From: Hermatobates lingyangjiaoensis
Taxonomy: Eukaryota; Arthropoda; Insecta; Hemiptera; Hermatobatidae
Reading direction: 5' to 3'
Assembly (NCBI GenBank): GCA_026182355.1
Contig: JAPFBL010000558.1
Location: 124,001 to 188,000, forward strand
Length of the DNA stretch: 64,000 nt
The translations under genes and the position numbers were made by a program. A model generated the notes under the pieces. The model ran no database searches. It had not been told where the DNA came from and saw nothing but the letters and a program-made list of their open reading frames with translations. Shown piece after piece: positions 45,545 through 58,285 of the stretch (positions are counted from its first letter, which is position 1; the number at the start of each line of letters is the position of its first letter).

Positions 45545-45875
45545 CTCTTTGTTAGGGACCAGATTAGCTTTGTGGTTAACGTACCCACCTCTGGGCTGGT
45601 AGTCTGGGTTTCGATACCCACCTGGCCCTCAATTTATTCACGCGGGAGGTGAATAAATCTGAGTACATCGTCCCTCAGAGAGGACGTTAATCTGTCGGTC
45701 CCGAGCCAGTACGATGTCAGGTACTCGCTAAGCTTCCTACTCAAAATGCACTTGTGTTAGGCAAAATTTAGGACTTCCAGTGTAGAATCTGTAGAATCAC
45801 CTATCAAATAAAAAGCCGTTAAACGGCTGACGTTATCACCCGCTAGTGGATCGGTTAAAAAAAATCTCTTTGTTA
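45545..45875 (+). mobile_element. Full-length tRNA-derived SINE with 10-bp target duplication
   Basis: Flanked by CTCTTTGTTA on both sides (45545-45554, 45866-45875). The body starts GGGACCAGATTAGCTTTGTG (box A-like) and carries GGGTTTCGATACCC (box B); a middle body and a 3' A-rich tail (45857-45864) follow. About 311 bp. SINEs are made by RNA polymerase III and mobilised by a partner LINE. Truncated relatives are at 951-1195, 58035-58285, 60600-60930 and 61285-61490. Confidence 0.85.
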
Positions 45876-47309
45876 ACTAGGTTGTTTATTTATGTTTACC
45901 ACTTGTTTACTAGCTTATGTTTACTTATACTTAAGTCGAGGATAGACCACTGAAATTTATTTTTTTATGTTATTTCCAAATATTTTTTTAAAATTCTTTT
46001 GCTTAAAATTTGTTGTCAAATGTTGTTTTTTCTATTATTTTGAATTGGTATTATTAAAATAATGGAATTGTTTCATGTTAGATTATTTTATTTATATACA
46101 GAAAAAAAATGTTTGCACGGCCACAATTAGGTTTTTATGCCATAGAAGTCGACAGATAATAAGATAACTTTTAGGGTTTGACGGTCAAAAAAGGCCTGAG
46201 AATTAAAATTCCTAGAATGGTTATGCATGTTTTATTATTCAATTATTTATATTTTATTTCATTAAAAATATATTTTAATTTTGGAGTCAATTTGTTCCTT
46301 TGAGAGGATGGATATTTATAAATGTGTTGTGTTTACTTGTGGGATCTGCGACACAGTTATCGTTGGTGGACAGGGATTATCAGAATATAAAACACAAACA
46401 CTGATTATCACATCTCATCCCATTATCAATAGTAGAGTGCGACCGAACATCACTACTAGACCCAGTAATATCTTACTGATTTAATCATAATAATAAATAT
46501 GGACTAGAAAATATAATTAAATGTGTATTATAGTTTTAATTAGAGCTTGATATTAATCTCTAAACATTTTCAATTCGAGTTCATTAAATTTTGTTTAATA
46601 AAAATTGTTCGTCCTTTTCATGTTTTAAATATGAATTTGTGTTCCTAGTACTAATGTTCTTTTTTCCTGGAAAATATAATTTATAACAAGATAAATCATG
46701 CATTTTGGTTTTTTTGTTATTATGCATTTTCTCTATGTAAGTTATGTTACATTAGTACTCAGGAGGACGAAGTAAACATAGAAAGAAACAGGAATAAAAA
46801 CAAAATGTTTTGACTCGCTTTCAAATTTCTACCCTATTAATGGTTGTCGTTAGGAGGGCAAGTAGTATCCTGATCAAACGATAGAAGGGCTTCACCGAAT
46901 ATAGACCGGAGCAGGTTGACCACAATGAATATAAAAAAAATTCTAAGAATTACTTAAAAACAAGAAAATTAATTAAATAAGTATAAATATACATAAAAAT
47001 GTAATAATCATTTAAAAAAAAATAAATTACAACATTTAATTTTCTTCAATTTTTTGTATAATACGATTTAAATAAAAAAAAATTAAACATTAATTAAGAT
47101 ACAGAAAATAAGATTGGAAGGTATAACTAGAAACAATAAAAGGATGAAGACAAAAACTGGCGATTATGACTAAATGTAGGTAACAAGCCTAAAGTCTATT
47201 CTTTAGACGAAACGAATGACACAGAAGGGTGAAGAAGCAGTACATGTGATATATATATATACACCTTGAAAAGGTATGTAGGAAACATACTAAACTTAAT
47301 GTTGGCAAG
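45876..47309. other. No gene recognised
   Basis: AT-rich; nothing supported. Confidence 0.5.
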
Positions 47310-47376
47310 ATATTTATTGAGGTATATATATATGGACTAATTTACCACAATGAAACAATTTTATAAAACAATGCTC

Positions 47377-47403
47377 TAAGGCCTTTCGTCAACACATCAT
47401 CAG
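47377..47403 (-). ncRNA. Hammerhead-like core (AGGCCT family)
   Basis: CTGATGA, very short stem II (GT/AC), GAAA, palindrome AGGCCT. Confidence 0.55.
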
Positions 47404-47485
47404 AGAGCAAATGAACTAAAAAATAATAAATACTTATTAACCTGGCTGTTAACAAGTATTTATTATTTTTTAGTTCATTTGCTCT

Positions 47486-47512
47486 CTGATGATGTGTTGA
47501 CGAAAGGCCTTA
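47486..47512 (+). ncRNA. Hammerhead-like core (AGGCCT family)
   Basis: Mirror of 47377-47403. Confidence 0.55.
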
Positions 47513-47600
47513 GAGCATTATTTTATAAAATTGTTTCATTGTGGTAAATTAGTCCATCTGTTATATCAAGTGTTATTTTGATTATTATTCATATATATAT

Positions 47601-47973
47601 ATATATATATATAATTCCATATTGTTTTTTGGAGAGATGAACTGCTTTCTATAAAATAGGAAATCAATAGGAAATCCCATATTTAGTTCTTTAAAAAAAT
47701 AAACATTTTAATAATCCCCTTAAATTGCATATTTAAGACTTGGTTGTTGTATAAAAGATAATATATTATTTTAAGGATAATAGTTTTTATCTTTCGATAG
47801 TTTCTGATAATTTAATTCGAATAAGGCTTTAAGGTAATAAAAATTCCTTACAAAGATTTCTACACTGCTCCAACTACAAAATATATTAAACCTTTTTTTT
47901 ATACAGTACCAACTAAGAAGCTAAACTGAATTACATTGGAAAATAATTTTGTTTACGATGAATTAGCTGCATT
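47601..47973. other. No recognisable feature
   Basis: AT-rich. Confidence 0.5.
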
Positions 47974-48782
47974 GAAAAAAATCTGGAGTGGCCTACACTC
48001 TACTTTACTATAAGTAACTTAATGTCAAATTTCTTGAGTATATAAAACATAACGTCTCATTTAAGCATAACGTAAACATCTAAATGGGATATAATTATTA
48101 GCCTGTCATTCCTGAGGTAGTACAGATAGTGATTGAAGGACATATCAATTTATAGGCTTATTTTTGCACATCACAAATAATTTATTATTTGCAAATAATT
48201 TCATTAGTATAACTACAGCAGTAATAACATTTTTGAAAAACCAAAGTGAACATTTCTTGAAAAGAAATAGTATCCTACAAGAGAACATGGCTATTGTTCA
48301 CATAGCCAGTAGATTTCTTACATCGTTTACTTGACATCCTTCTACTACATTGAATATTAATGTAAAATTTTCAAATTTGAAACAGTAAAATACTCTTTTT
48401 TTCTCTTGAAAACTTCTTAAACAGCGAAGAAAATGTTGTTTTAAGGGTGATTTGTTAAATAAAGATGTACGATAATTACAGTTATTAATCTCTAAACGAA
48501 AGATTTATATTTGGAATATTATCTTTTACATTTTTGGTTTTTAACAGAATTATTATACTGGAATTTTATGGCTTCTTTGTATTTAATAAGACCAATTTCC
48601 TTCCCCATTTGTCAAATAACATATATACGAATTTTTTTTTAATGAATCTTATCATTTACCTGCACAATATTATTCCTCTTACATCTCTTATAAGTCAATA
48701 TTATTTTCATTTTTTCCATAAGAAACATCAATTTTATCTCAGTGGATTCGCTCAAAAAATTTCTAAGTCAATGTAAACATGT
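47974..48782 (+). repeat. Unclassified DNA repeat, tandem partial copy A
   Basis: Starts AAATCTGGAGTGGCCTACAC, then the terminal repeat CTACTTTACTATAAGTAA, and repeats the first ~805 bp of copy B, which follows immediately. Identity is high, with small indels. Confidence 0.8.
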
Positions 48783-50409
48783 AAAAAATCTGGAGTGGCC
48801 TACACTCTACTTTACTATAAGTAACTCAATGTCAAATTTCTTGAGTATATAAAACATAACGTCTCTTTATATAAGCATAACGAAACATCTAAATGGGATA
48901 TAATTATTAGCCTGTCATTCCTGAGGTAGTACAGATAGTGATTGAAGGACATATCAATTTATAGGCTTATTTTTGCACATCACAAATAATTTATTATTTG
49001 CAAATAATTTCATAGTATAACTACAGCAGTAATAACATTTTTGAAAAACCAATGTGAACATTTCTTGAAACGAAATATTATCCTACAAGAGAACATGCTA
49101 TTGTTCAAATGCCAGTAGATTTCTTACATCGTTTATACTTGACATCCTTCTACATTGAATATTAATGTAAAATTTTCAAATTTGAAACAGTAAAATACCA
49201 TTTTTTTCACTGAAAAACATCTTAAACAGCGAAGAAAATGTGTTTTAAGGTATTTGTTAATTAAAGATGTACGATAATTACAGTATTAATCTCTAAACGA
49301 AAATTTATATTTTGAATTATCTTTTTACATTTTTGGTTTTTAACAGAATTATTATACTGGGAATTTTTATGGCTTCTTAGTATTTAATAAAAGATCATTT
49401 TCCTTCCCCCTTTGTCAAATAACATATATACGATTTTTTTTTTAATGAGTGTTATCATTTACCTGCACAATATTATTCCTCTTACATCTCTATAAGTCAA
49501 TAATATATTTTCATTTTTCCATTAGAAACATCAATTTTATCTCAGTGGATTCGCTCAAAAATTTCTAAGTCAATGTAAACAATGTAAAAAAATACAAAAA
49601 ATTCGACAAGTATAGCAGGTGATCTCTTAGTCTAGGATAAACAAAGAGTTTTTATATCGTTATTGCTCTTTCCCGTAATTGAAACTTCATGATTTTTTTT
49701 TTATGAATTGCTAAATTTTTGTTCCATTTTGGTCAAATTTTCATTTTTTTTTAACGAGCCGTTTAGCGTCAAAAAAACATTTTCTGAAAAACACAAATCG
49801 TACTGTAACGCCCCCTTTCGCGAATGTAATATTAGAAAAAAATATCTCAACTCATTCTCCATATAATGTTCTATTTATAGGCATAGTTTCATTCTTGTTT
49901 GTCAAACAGTATGGCTTGTATGGCTCTCACAAGGTTTGAGATTGAATTATAAGTCAAAATTTTTACATTATATTAAAAAAAAAATTTTTCCTGATGTTTT
50001 AAAATTCTGAATATATTTTTCGTTTGTTTCATTTGAAACCTCAAAGGAAATGTCAAAATTTCAAAACTCTAGAATTATCAGTTTAGGAGAAATAAATGTT
50101 TTAAAAAAAACGGTTTTTGGCAAAAAAAGTGACTTTCCCATCATGCATAATTCTTCCCAAACAATAGGGTTCTTCGTCTATATGAGGCCCATTTTTGTGT
50201 AAAATATCAACTTGATCCATCAAAGATTCTGGACCGTAGCGTGGTAACAAGCAATGCTAACACACGCACCCACCCACCCACACACACACAGACATCATCG
50301 TAAAAACGTCATAAAACGACTTCTGGGACCTCAAAACATGTAATTCCATCAAAATCTCGAGATCGAAATTTTTCACGATCACTATACTTTACTTATAGTA
50401 AAGTAAAAA
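48783..50409 (+). repeat. Unclassified DNA repeat, copy B (~1.63 kb)
   Basis: Begins like copy A and ends (50385-50409) with the inverted version of the terminal repeat, TTACTTATAGTAAAGTAA. Right third identical in kind to 1-412. No coding sequence seen. Confidence 0.8.
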
Positions 50410-50679
50410 AATATAGAAGGACTTTTTTTTTAAATTAAGAATTATGATTAAAATACTCTCAAGATCAAGAAATATTCTGAATTATCTTTTCAAAACTTCA
50501 AGTAGTGAATGAATTATAACAAACCTTTAAGTGGTTATTGTTAATTATTACTTATTATAATAAAATAATGATAAAAGCAAATGAGGTGAATCAATTCATT
50601 TCAAATGGGTAATTTTAATGACGAACTATTTTCAAATATTATATAGACTTTTATTTAAGTCCTCTTTTTTAACAGACTG
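50410..50679. other. No recognisable feature
   Basis: AT-rich. Confidence 0.5.
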
Positions 50680-50780
50680 TCATCGGGCAGACTACTTCTG
50701 CCCGATGACGACAAATGTTGAAATATCGTTGAGTCTTTTTTTTGTGTGTTTTTATCTGTTTTTCTCTTTCCTTTGTGATA
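50680..50780 (+). repeat. PLE pLTR (CCCGATGACGAC family)
   Basis: Contains a core (50702-50735) and ends at (TA)n 50779-50793. A truncated relative is at 15675-15750. Confidence 0.6.
50702..50735 (+). ncRNA. Hammerhead-like core
   Basis: CCGATGA (one change), stem II CGAC/GTTG, GAAA, then TATCG. Confidence 0.5.
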
Positions 50781-50794
50781 TATATATATATATA

Positions 50795-50920
50795 TAAAAC
50801 GGTCCTCGAGTATACCATATTAAATTTCGCAGAATGGACCGACACGATTCACCTCAATATTTCGGGTATTCGTCGTCTTCAGAGGAGGGGATATGATTCC
50901 CTAGAGGAGGGTGGTTTTAC
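50795..50920 (-). repeat. PLE pLTR (AATATT, second family)
   Basis: Minus core 50854-50882: CTGAAGA, poorly paired stem II (CGACGAATACCC), GAAA, palindrome AATATT. Confidence 0.55.
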
Positions 50921-51189
50921 ACTCCTATTTATCATAGAAATTCAAGAAAACCATTTATTCTATGAACTAAATAAATCATATTAACAAAAATAACACACAT
51001 AAAAAGATCACAAAAACTGACTAATATAATTTGACTTATTAATTTATATACATAGTTTATAAATATATATAAAGTTTAACATAGACAAAGAAACATAAAT
51101 AAATAAAAAAAAACTTACTTCAGTCAGTTAGGAGGAACTTCTCTCACACACTCAGTTAGGAGGAAGAAAATAGCTTCTTTTTTTTCCTC

Positions 51190-51580
51190 ACTCTACATCT
51201 GCTTCATCGACGATATCTTTTTCATCTGGACCCAGGGCGTTTTTGAGTTGGAAGTTCCATTGACAACTTCAAATTTTTCTACTCCTCGGTCACCTGTACC
51301 CATAACATTTCTAGTAGATCTATCACCTTCTTAGATGTCAATATCCTTATTTTATGTATATTCCAAGCTTTGCCTTTATATGAACTGTCATTGAGCTCCC
51401 GTAGACAACCACTTCCCATCACCACTCATATCAATGGGCATAGACTTCCTTTCAATGAGTGCTACAGTTTTCAGATTCTGCAACAAATTGCCTTTGATTA
51501 CAAAGTTGTTACTCTACGTACCTCCGAAGAACCCATATTTGGCTATGTTAATCTAAATCGATGTTTTTTCACTTAGTTCA
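51190..51580 (+). pseudogene. PLE reverse transcriptase palm fragment
   Basis: CFIDDIFFIWTQGVFELEVP carries the catalytic (Y/F)xDD motif C. After a frameshift near 51265, DNFKFFYSSVTCTHNISS then SITFLDVNIL follows, the next RT motif. Downstream frames decay. It lies ~270 bp after a pLTR on the opposite strand. No nuclease domain remains. Confidence 0.7.
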
Positions 51581-52787
51581 TTGTCTCTGCATATATTATT
51601 TATTTTTAATTTTTTTATTTATTTACTAATTATTATCATAATTGTTTTATATTATTATTATTATTGATAATTATTTATATTATTTAAGATTTATTTTTAT
51701 TTGGGTCTTAATTTTTTATTTTAATTCTCATTAAAGTTTCATTACACCAAAAAAACAACAAAGATGTTTGGTTCTTTGAATATTGTCTAATTAGTAAGAT
51801 GATAATATGACATCACTTCTTAAATAAAGTTTAGACTAAATTTATCAGCAGTTAAGAATATAATGGAAGATGATTGGTGGAAATGTCAGAGGCTTAACTC
51901 TAGTAGAAGTCTATTCAGAACTGAATTATTATATTGAAATAAAGTTCAAACTATTCCTGCTTGGAATATGTCAAATGATAATTGATTTTAAGAGTAAAAG
52001 TGCAGTCTTGATTTGATTTTAATGAAGTGATTCTTCATGTGGAGCACGTAATAATATCCAAATGTGTTGCTCAGAGGCAATCCATGGCCAGGGATATATT
52101 CAAGACACAAAGCTGACTGTATATGAGGAGGTGCTTCACATATACTGAATAGTAATTACCACTTATTATCTCAAAGCTGAATTGTGTTCAAAACTTAGTG
52201 AATAAAGCAATTAAAATCAGCATCCATGTTTTCTGGAAAATATTAACGAATATATAAAAAAAGTTATTAGAGAAAAATAAATACTCAAGAAATTTAATTG
52301 AACGATACTGTTTTGAAACATTATGAGAGGAAAAAAATGTATCCACTGGAACAAACGACGTACAAATGGAAATTAAACTGATTTATTTATTCAAATCTGA
52401 ATGTAAGCAATTCAAAATGACTTTGAAAGTTAATTAAACGAATTAACTATTTCCTTTTTTAATTAGAAAAAGTAAAATTTCAAATCTAAAAGAGAAAATT
52501 TCAAAAGGATTACAAAGTAATGTTATACATGTAATAAAGTGTAGACGCTCTGAAAAGGTTAATTAAGGAGAAAGAAGCCGTTTCTTAAAAAAGCTGTTGT
52601 ACCAGCATTCATACTGCGTTAGAAAGAATGAGATTAATGCTGTTGCACTGCCAGCACATCATTCATGAAAATCGTAATTTTGATTTTACTGTTGCAAGAA
52701 TTAAGCTAAGGAATAAGATGAGCAACAATGGAAAATGTTAGAAATACTACATAATAAAAGAATGCCACCCTTAGAAACTCGGCCCTG
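51581..52787. other. No gene recognised
   Basis: AT-rich. Confidence 0.5.
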
Positions 52788-52946
52788 CTACGAGTCAAAC
52801 TTACCAGATCTTTCAATAAAGGCCAAGAGTGCCTTGAACTCAACTTCTTTAAGATTCTCTGCCTTAATATTGCTTAAAACTATTACTTGTAATGTTAGTC
52901 GGTTATACGCTGAGCAGTTCGTAAGAAAATGAAAGGAAGTTTTACT
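52788..52946 (-). pseudogene. LINE RNase H-end fragment
   Basis: SKTSFHFLTNCSAYNRLTLQ then EVEFKALLAFIERSGKF and a stop match the C-terminal zinc/LxxLLxFIxxSGRF ending of I/jockey-type LINE polyproteins. Only the last ~50 codons are kept. Confidence 0.65.
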
Positions 52947-53327
52947 ACTTTCGTCGCATTATTGCCATTAAGCATATTATAAAATCCTATTATACTTAAA
53001 TCAATTATCAGACAACTGCTACCTCTAATTTTACTCCTACAAGATTCCTTAATTTTGCTTTATTATTATTATTATTAATAATTATTCTAGCTTGTATGTT
53101 ACTCCAACATATCAAACATTTAACCCTTACTTTACGTTCCTGCGAGCTCTTATGGTGTAAATTTTCAGATGTGGTTCTTCCTTAGTATGATTGTTTAGTT
53201 TAGAGTTCTCGTTAATAATGCAGCATTATATTTAAGATTTTTATTCCTCAACTTACTTATAACCTTCCTAAATAATAGTTTCGTTATTTCATCTGCACAA
53301 GGAAAGATATTACCAATATTAAACATG
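52947..53327. other. No recognisable feature
   Basis: AT-rich. Confidence 0.5.
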
Positions 53328-53950
53328 TACCGTCTTTTTCCGAAAAGAAGACACTGTCTTACTTTATTTTTAGGTCAAAATCTCTGGTAGAGATTATTCT
53401 CGGGGGAGGGCTTCAAGTACATTAAGTAGGTTTACATATTTTTGTTTAATATTTATTTTTATACAGAAATTTAAATTTATTCCATTACAGTCATGCCATC
53501 TTCTAGAATATCGTCATAAATTATTAAAATTTTGAATTCATTTCTGATTGTCCTCCAAATCTATTTCCTGTAGAATAGGAATCTCTCCTATTCTACATTA
53601 GTAGATGGACTAGTACTAATGACATTAGTACATGTCATTAGTCTGAATCTCTCATGTCTTGCAATATAGCTGTGGTTAAATTAATGCTTCTTGTCTAAGT
53701 AGCCTCCTTGAAACAAACTTTAGAAGTATACAAGGAATTTCTTGGAATATTTTGTTTCGAAGAATTCTCTGAAATATTACAGAAGCTAGAGATACCTACT
53801 ACAGTCAACAACAATTTTTTAATTAATTATATTTTTCACATTATCTTAACTAGGGCCTATTTTTATGGGAGGTCTTATAGTCCAAAACATCTCGAAAATC
53901 ACGCTAGGACTTACTTTCGGGGGATGTCTTACGTTCAGAAAAAGACGGTA
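53328..53950. mobile_element. TA-flanked MITE, ~620 bp
   Basis: Left end TACCGTCTTTTTCCGAA and right end TTCAGAAAAAGACGGTA are inverted repeats; TA stands at both extremities and could be the target duplication. The right end carries the GGGGGATGTCTTA-type motif seen in several animal MITE families. No transposase; the 90-codon frame inside (53708-53980) runs over the terminal repeat and is not a gene. Confidence 0.75.
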
Positions 53951-54317
53951 TCAAGGATTTATCCATCATCAGTACGTTAATGAGTAGTTTTTTAATTTTT
54001 TTTTTATCCTTAGTAGTTTTAGAGGACGTTCAGGGAATAGCAAAATAAGTGTTTGTTAATAATGCAGGCAGGCAAGTGAGATAAGTGGTTTCAGGGATTA
54101 ACCGGAAGGGACTTCGTTGAATTTAATTCAGTCAGAATAACTTGAAAATGTTATTATTGTTTCTATTTTAATATTGTTAATTAACTTCTATTTTTTTTTA
54201 CTATGACAGCTGTTGTAATTTTTAGTTTATGTTAATTTCCCTCTTTTTCAATAATTTAAAGATTTACATTAGTGCACCCTCGCGTTAGAGAATTTCTCTC
54301 TTAATCTTGCACCCTCG
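53951..54317. other. No recognisable feature
   Basis: AT-rich. Confidence 0.5.
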
Positions 54318-54490
54318 CAAGACTAAGATCTTTCAACCGTAACAGACTGCGGAGTTTTAATGAAGAGACGAGGAAGGGAATTCCGAAAACTGGAGAAATT
54401 GTGTAAGAAACAGATACAAGCCAAATATGGGGCGTTATTTAACAATATATGTTTAAATGAAGGACTGCTTTCAACTTTACAAATATATAT
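54318..54490 (+). pseudogene. PLE chimera: pLTR scrap joined to N-terminal module
   Basis: 54320-54346 is a scrap of the AGATCT-family pLTR on the minus strand (AAGATCTTTCAACCGTAACA). It joins directly to a plus-strand frame: KRRGREFRKLEKLCKKQIQA, then LFNNICLNEGLLSTLQIY, the PLE N-terminal block, which enters a (TA)n tract at 54480-54507. Confidence 0.65.
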
Positions 54491-54507
54491 ATATATATAT
54501 ATATATA

Positions 54508-55115
54508 ATTTTTTCATTATAAATAATGTCTTCAATGATTTGTTTTACGTTATTGTTTATACTGAAATTGGGTCACACTAAAAATATACATACATAGTTA
54601 ATACTTTAGGCTATGTATTTTATAAATAATTTTGAATGATGGCTATCCTAGTAGTTTTGAAATCTGCACAACACATCAAACTATTCAGGAACAAACAATT
54701 TGGTTTGACAGATATGGGGCAACATTAAAACAGTTTGACTAGATCAGGTCGTAAATAAAAGATAGACAAATGCGTAACGTTTCCGATTTCTTTTGCATTA
54801 ATGAATAATAAAAACTATCTGAGGAGACATATCATGTGGCTCTTGTTTTTGAGTCATGTTTTAATGCGCCTTATCGTATTTCTTTGAAGATTTAACAAAC
54901 TTGAATTTTTTTTTAGTTTTATTTACTTGAAATGTTGTTTCCTTTAGGTGTAATTGTTAAATTATAGAAATTTAAAGATTTATCTGTTTTCTTCTTAATT
55001 ATGACTTTAATATGGAAGTTTACGTTATTTAATTGCAAAAATAGACAGATATTGTCCTTCGCCCATTTGGGGGAGACATTTTGTGTTCAAGTCCCTTTGT
55101 AGAGGACGTCATCGA
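54508..55115. other. No recognisable feature
   Basis: AT-rich. Confidence 0.5.
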
Positions 55116-55940
55116 TATTATTATTATTATTATTATTTTAGGGTGACTGTTACACTGTGTCGTAAAAACTATTGCATTTCCCCCCTTCTGTACTTAAGTA
55201 CCCCAGCAGTTTGCTTCAGCGCCTCCAAGAAGCTCAGCACTTTTGCTAGGTCAAGCGTTACAAGTTTTTCTATGGTTTTGTTGAATGCACCGAAACACCT
55301 ATTTCTATGAAGCAACGTGGCCTGAAAGTCAGCCAACAGGTGCAACGGTGTTTCTTCCTCTTCTTTGCAGAATCTGCACAAGCCATCATTTATAATGTCC
55401 ATTCAGGCTCCCTATGTTTCAGAAGAAAGTAACTTCCTTTCTCCTTTTTCGGAACGGTCTTCTTCGGGTCCTTAAGTGCACTTGTGGGAGGTTGGCCCCC
55501 ACTAGTTAGCGCTTTTTGACTCTCTGCGCTGCCGGCAGATGGTCTCCAGACTTTTTTCTCCTTAGTATCATACAAGGAAAAATCCCTGAAGCTCTGTCGG
55601 TGGTATTTTGTCCGTTCCGGAAGAGACCCACATCCCTGAGGAAGGCTATTTACTCAAGATGGTCGACTGGTACCCTTGAGGCTCCGTTCGTAATTGAGTA
55701 AACCCTGTATCATCTATTCTTCGGCACAGATCGCAAAACGCCTAGGATTGATGCTGAGATAAGAGGGGAGGATTCAAGAAGTTGGAAGGATGTGAAACGA
55801 AGGAGGTCAGGCCCAGCCTCTGGTCACTTTCTCCTCCTCTTCCGTTTGTTCCTGCATATAGCAGGTTGACAGGGTAATCTCGCGAAGGCAGGAAGTCGGA
55901 GTTGAGTGCTAGAGGGTATTGGAGACGCATAATCATTGGA
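55116..55940 (-). pseudogene. I-type LINE 3' end with (AAT)n tail
   Basis: On the minus strand 55402-55169 encodes IINDGLCRFCKEEEETPLHL, the CxxC..ETPxHLL motif that ends I/LOA-type LINE polyproteins, then LAKVLSFLEALKQT and a stop, followed after ~30 bp by an (AAT)n tail (55116-55138). A frame upstream (55575-55390) gives GQPPTSALKDPKKTVPKKEK, possibly RNase H region. 55580-55940 is GC-rich, unassigned, and stops exactly where repeat copy C begins. Confidence 0.7.
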
Positions 55941-57593
55941 GTGTGTTAGCATTGCTTGTTACCACGCTACGGTCCAGAATCTTTGATGGATCAAGTTGAT
56001 ATTTTACACCAAAATGGGCCCCATAAAGACGAAGATCCCTATTGTTTGGGAAGAATTATGTATGATGGCAAAGTCACTTTTTTTGCCAAAAACAGTTTTT
56101 TTTAAAACATTTATTTCTCCTAAACTTATAACCCTACAGTTTTGAAATTTTGACATTATCTTTAAAGTTACAAATGGAACAAACCAAAAATATATTCAGA
56201 ATTTTAAAACAACAAAAAATATTTTTTTTTCAATAAAAAGGACAAATTTTGACTTATAATTCAATCTCAAACCTTGTGAGAGCGATACAAGCCATACTGT
56301 TTGACGGACAAGAATGAAACTATGCCTATAAATAGAACATTATGTGTAGATTGAGTTGAGATATTTTTTTCAAAATTACATTCGCTAATGGGGCGTTACA
56401 GTACAATTTCTGTTTTCAGAAAATGTTTTTTTGACGCTAAACGGCTGATTAAAAAATAATGAAAACTTGACCAAAAATGGAACAACAAATTAACAATTCA
56501 TAAAAAAAAAATCATGAAGTTTCAATTATGGGAAGGAGCAATAACGCTATAAAAACTGTTTGTTTATCTTAGACTAAGAGATCACCTGCTATACTTGTCG
56601 AATTTTTTATATTTTTTTTCATTGTTTACATTGACTTAGAAATTTTTTGAGCGATTCCACTGAGATAAAATTGATATTTATAAAGGAACAATTTAAATTG
56701 TTTATTGACTTATATGAGATGTAAGAGGAATAATATTGTTACAAGTAAAAAAATCACCGCCAATAAACATAAATACATTACCTTTGTCTTCCATGGCATG
56801 TGGATTTGTCTCATAAAATGCTTTAATAAATCTATATATTGCTCTCTTGAGCAAAACTTAATATCAGTTACAATTACATTATGATTGTGAATGTAGTACT
56901 TTTCCATGGTATTGAAATGTAATGAATGGACTCTTTCCTCAAGAAAGAAGACTTATGTTTCTTGAGAAATATCCAGTTTTTTTTTTTAAATTCTAGTGTA
57001 ATAGTTCATATTTATTATTTTCAAAAATTAGAAGCTCTCAACTGTAAAAGATTTAAATTATATTGAATAACTGGCTTTGACTTCGATTTGAGTATGTAAA
57101 CTGGCTAATTACTAATATATTTTTTCTCAATATACATTCATAGCAAACATACCCTTATTAATTCATAGCAAATAAGGGTATTTTCCTGTTTAAATTTTTT
57201 AAAATTTTACTTTAATATTCAATGTAGAAGGATGTCAAGTAAACGATGTAAGAAATCCACTGGCTATTTGAACAGAGGCCATGTTCTCTTGTAGGAGAAT
57301 ATTTCGTATCAAGAAATGTTCACTTTGGTTTTTCAAAAATATTATTACTGCTGTAGTCATACTAATGAAATTATTTGCATCAGCTGTGTGATGTACCAAA
57401 ATAAGCTTATATATTGATATGTCCTTCAATCACTATCTGTACTCTTTCAGGAATGAAAGACTAATAATCATATTCTATTTAGATGTTTACATTATGCTTA
57501 ATTGAGACGTTATATATTATATACTCAAGAAATTTGATATTAAGTTACTTATAGTAAAGTTGAGTGAAGGCCACTCCAGATTTTTTTTTTTTG
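55941..57593 (-). repeat. Unclassified DNA repeat, inverted copy C
   Basis: Reverse complement of copy B, lacking the last ~130 bp and carrying an unrelated ~450-bp middle segment (about 56700-57170) with an exon-like frame at 56782-56907. The terminal repeat is at 57543-57560. Confidence 0.75.
56782..56907 (-). CDS. Exon-like segment in repeat copy C
   Basis: ATG at 56907, 42 codons (YYIHNHNVIVTDIKFCSREQ then YIDLLKHFMRQIHMPWKTK), then donor GTAATG at 56776-56781. The segment is absent from copies A and B. It could be the first coding exon of the autonomous element or a captured host exon; unrecognised, low confidence. Confidence 0.3.
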
Positions 57594-58034
57594 ACATTGT
57601 TATACTATTAGAAATTTTTTGATTTCAATAGCAATTTTTAGAAAAACTTATTGAAAAAAAAAAACAAAAATTAAAAATATGAGATAGCTTACCCATTGTT
57701 TTTGTCCATAAGATCTCTCTTAGGGGAGAGATCACATAATTTCTTTCCATGAAGAAATAGGAACTTATGGAGTGTTTTGAATAAAGCAACTGTCACTAGA
57801 CAATACTTGTACCTAAGAGTAATTGCGCATGAAGTATTATGTTCCAGGTTACAGGATATGTTTATTCCTGATGTTAAGGATTTTAAGGATTTAACTTGAT
57901 GGACTCAGCAGTTTACTTTTGTGATGAAAACTATTACAAGATGTGGAAGAATGGTCAATATGAACTGTTTAGGTTAGGTTACAGCGCCTGCCCACAACTA
58001 AACACCCATAGGCCAAAGAAGGTCCTTTGGGATA
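57594..58034. other. No recognisable feature
   Basis: AT-rich. Confidence 0.5.
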
Positions 58035-58285
58035 CTATGCAATGAATATTCCATATCTGGAGCTCGATATTTTCTTTAACTGAGGTATATTTATAACAGG
58101 GATTTTTGACGAGTATCTGACATCGTACAGGCTCAGGACTAATTGCTTCACGTCTCCTCCGATGAACGACGTGGTCAGATTTTTTCAAACATTCCTTGGA
58201 TAAATCGAGAATCAGAGTGGGTATCGAACCCTGGATCTACCTGTCCAGAGACGAACACGTATGCTACTGGGCTACTCTATTCCCT
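58035..58285 (-). repeat. tRNA-derived SINE copy
   Basis: Minus strand: box A-like AGTAGCCCAGTAGCATACG, box B GGTTCGATACCC, SINE body and ACGATGTCAGATACTCGTC. Confidence 0.75.

Larger units (their letters stand above)
47310..47600. repeat. PLE pLTR near-perfect palindrome (AGGCCT family)
   Basis: Arms 47333-47443 and 47456-47563 are inverted copies over ~110 bp, with a 12-bp spacer. Hammerhead-like cores on both strands. Outer ends meet (TA)n (47322-47333 and 47591-47612). Confidence 0.85.

Noticed and set aside
53708..53980. 90-codon frame
   Set aside because: Covers the right terminal repeat of a MITE.
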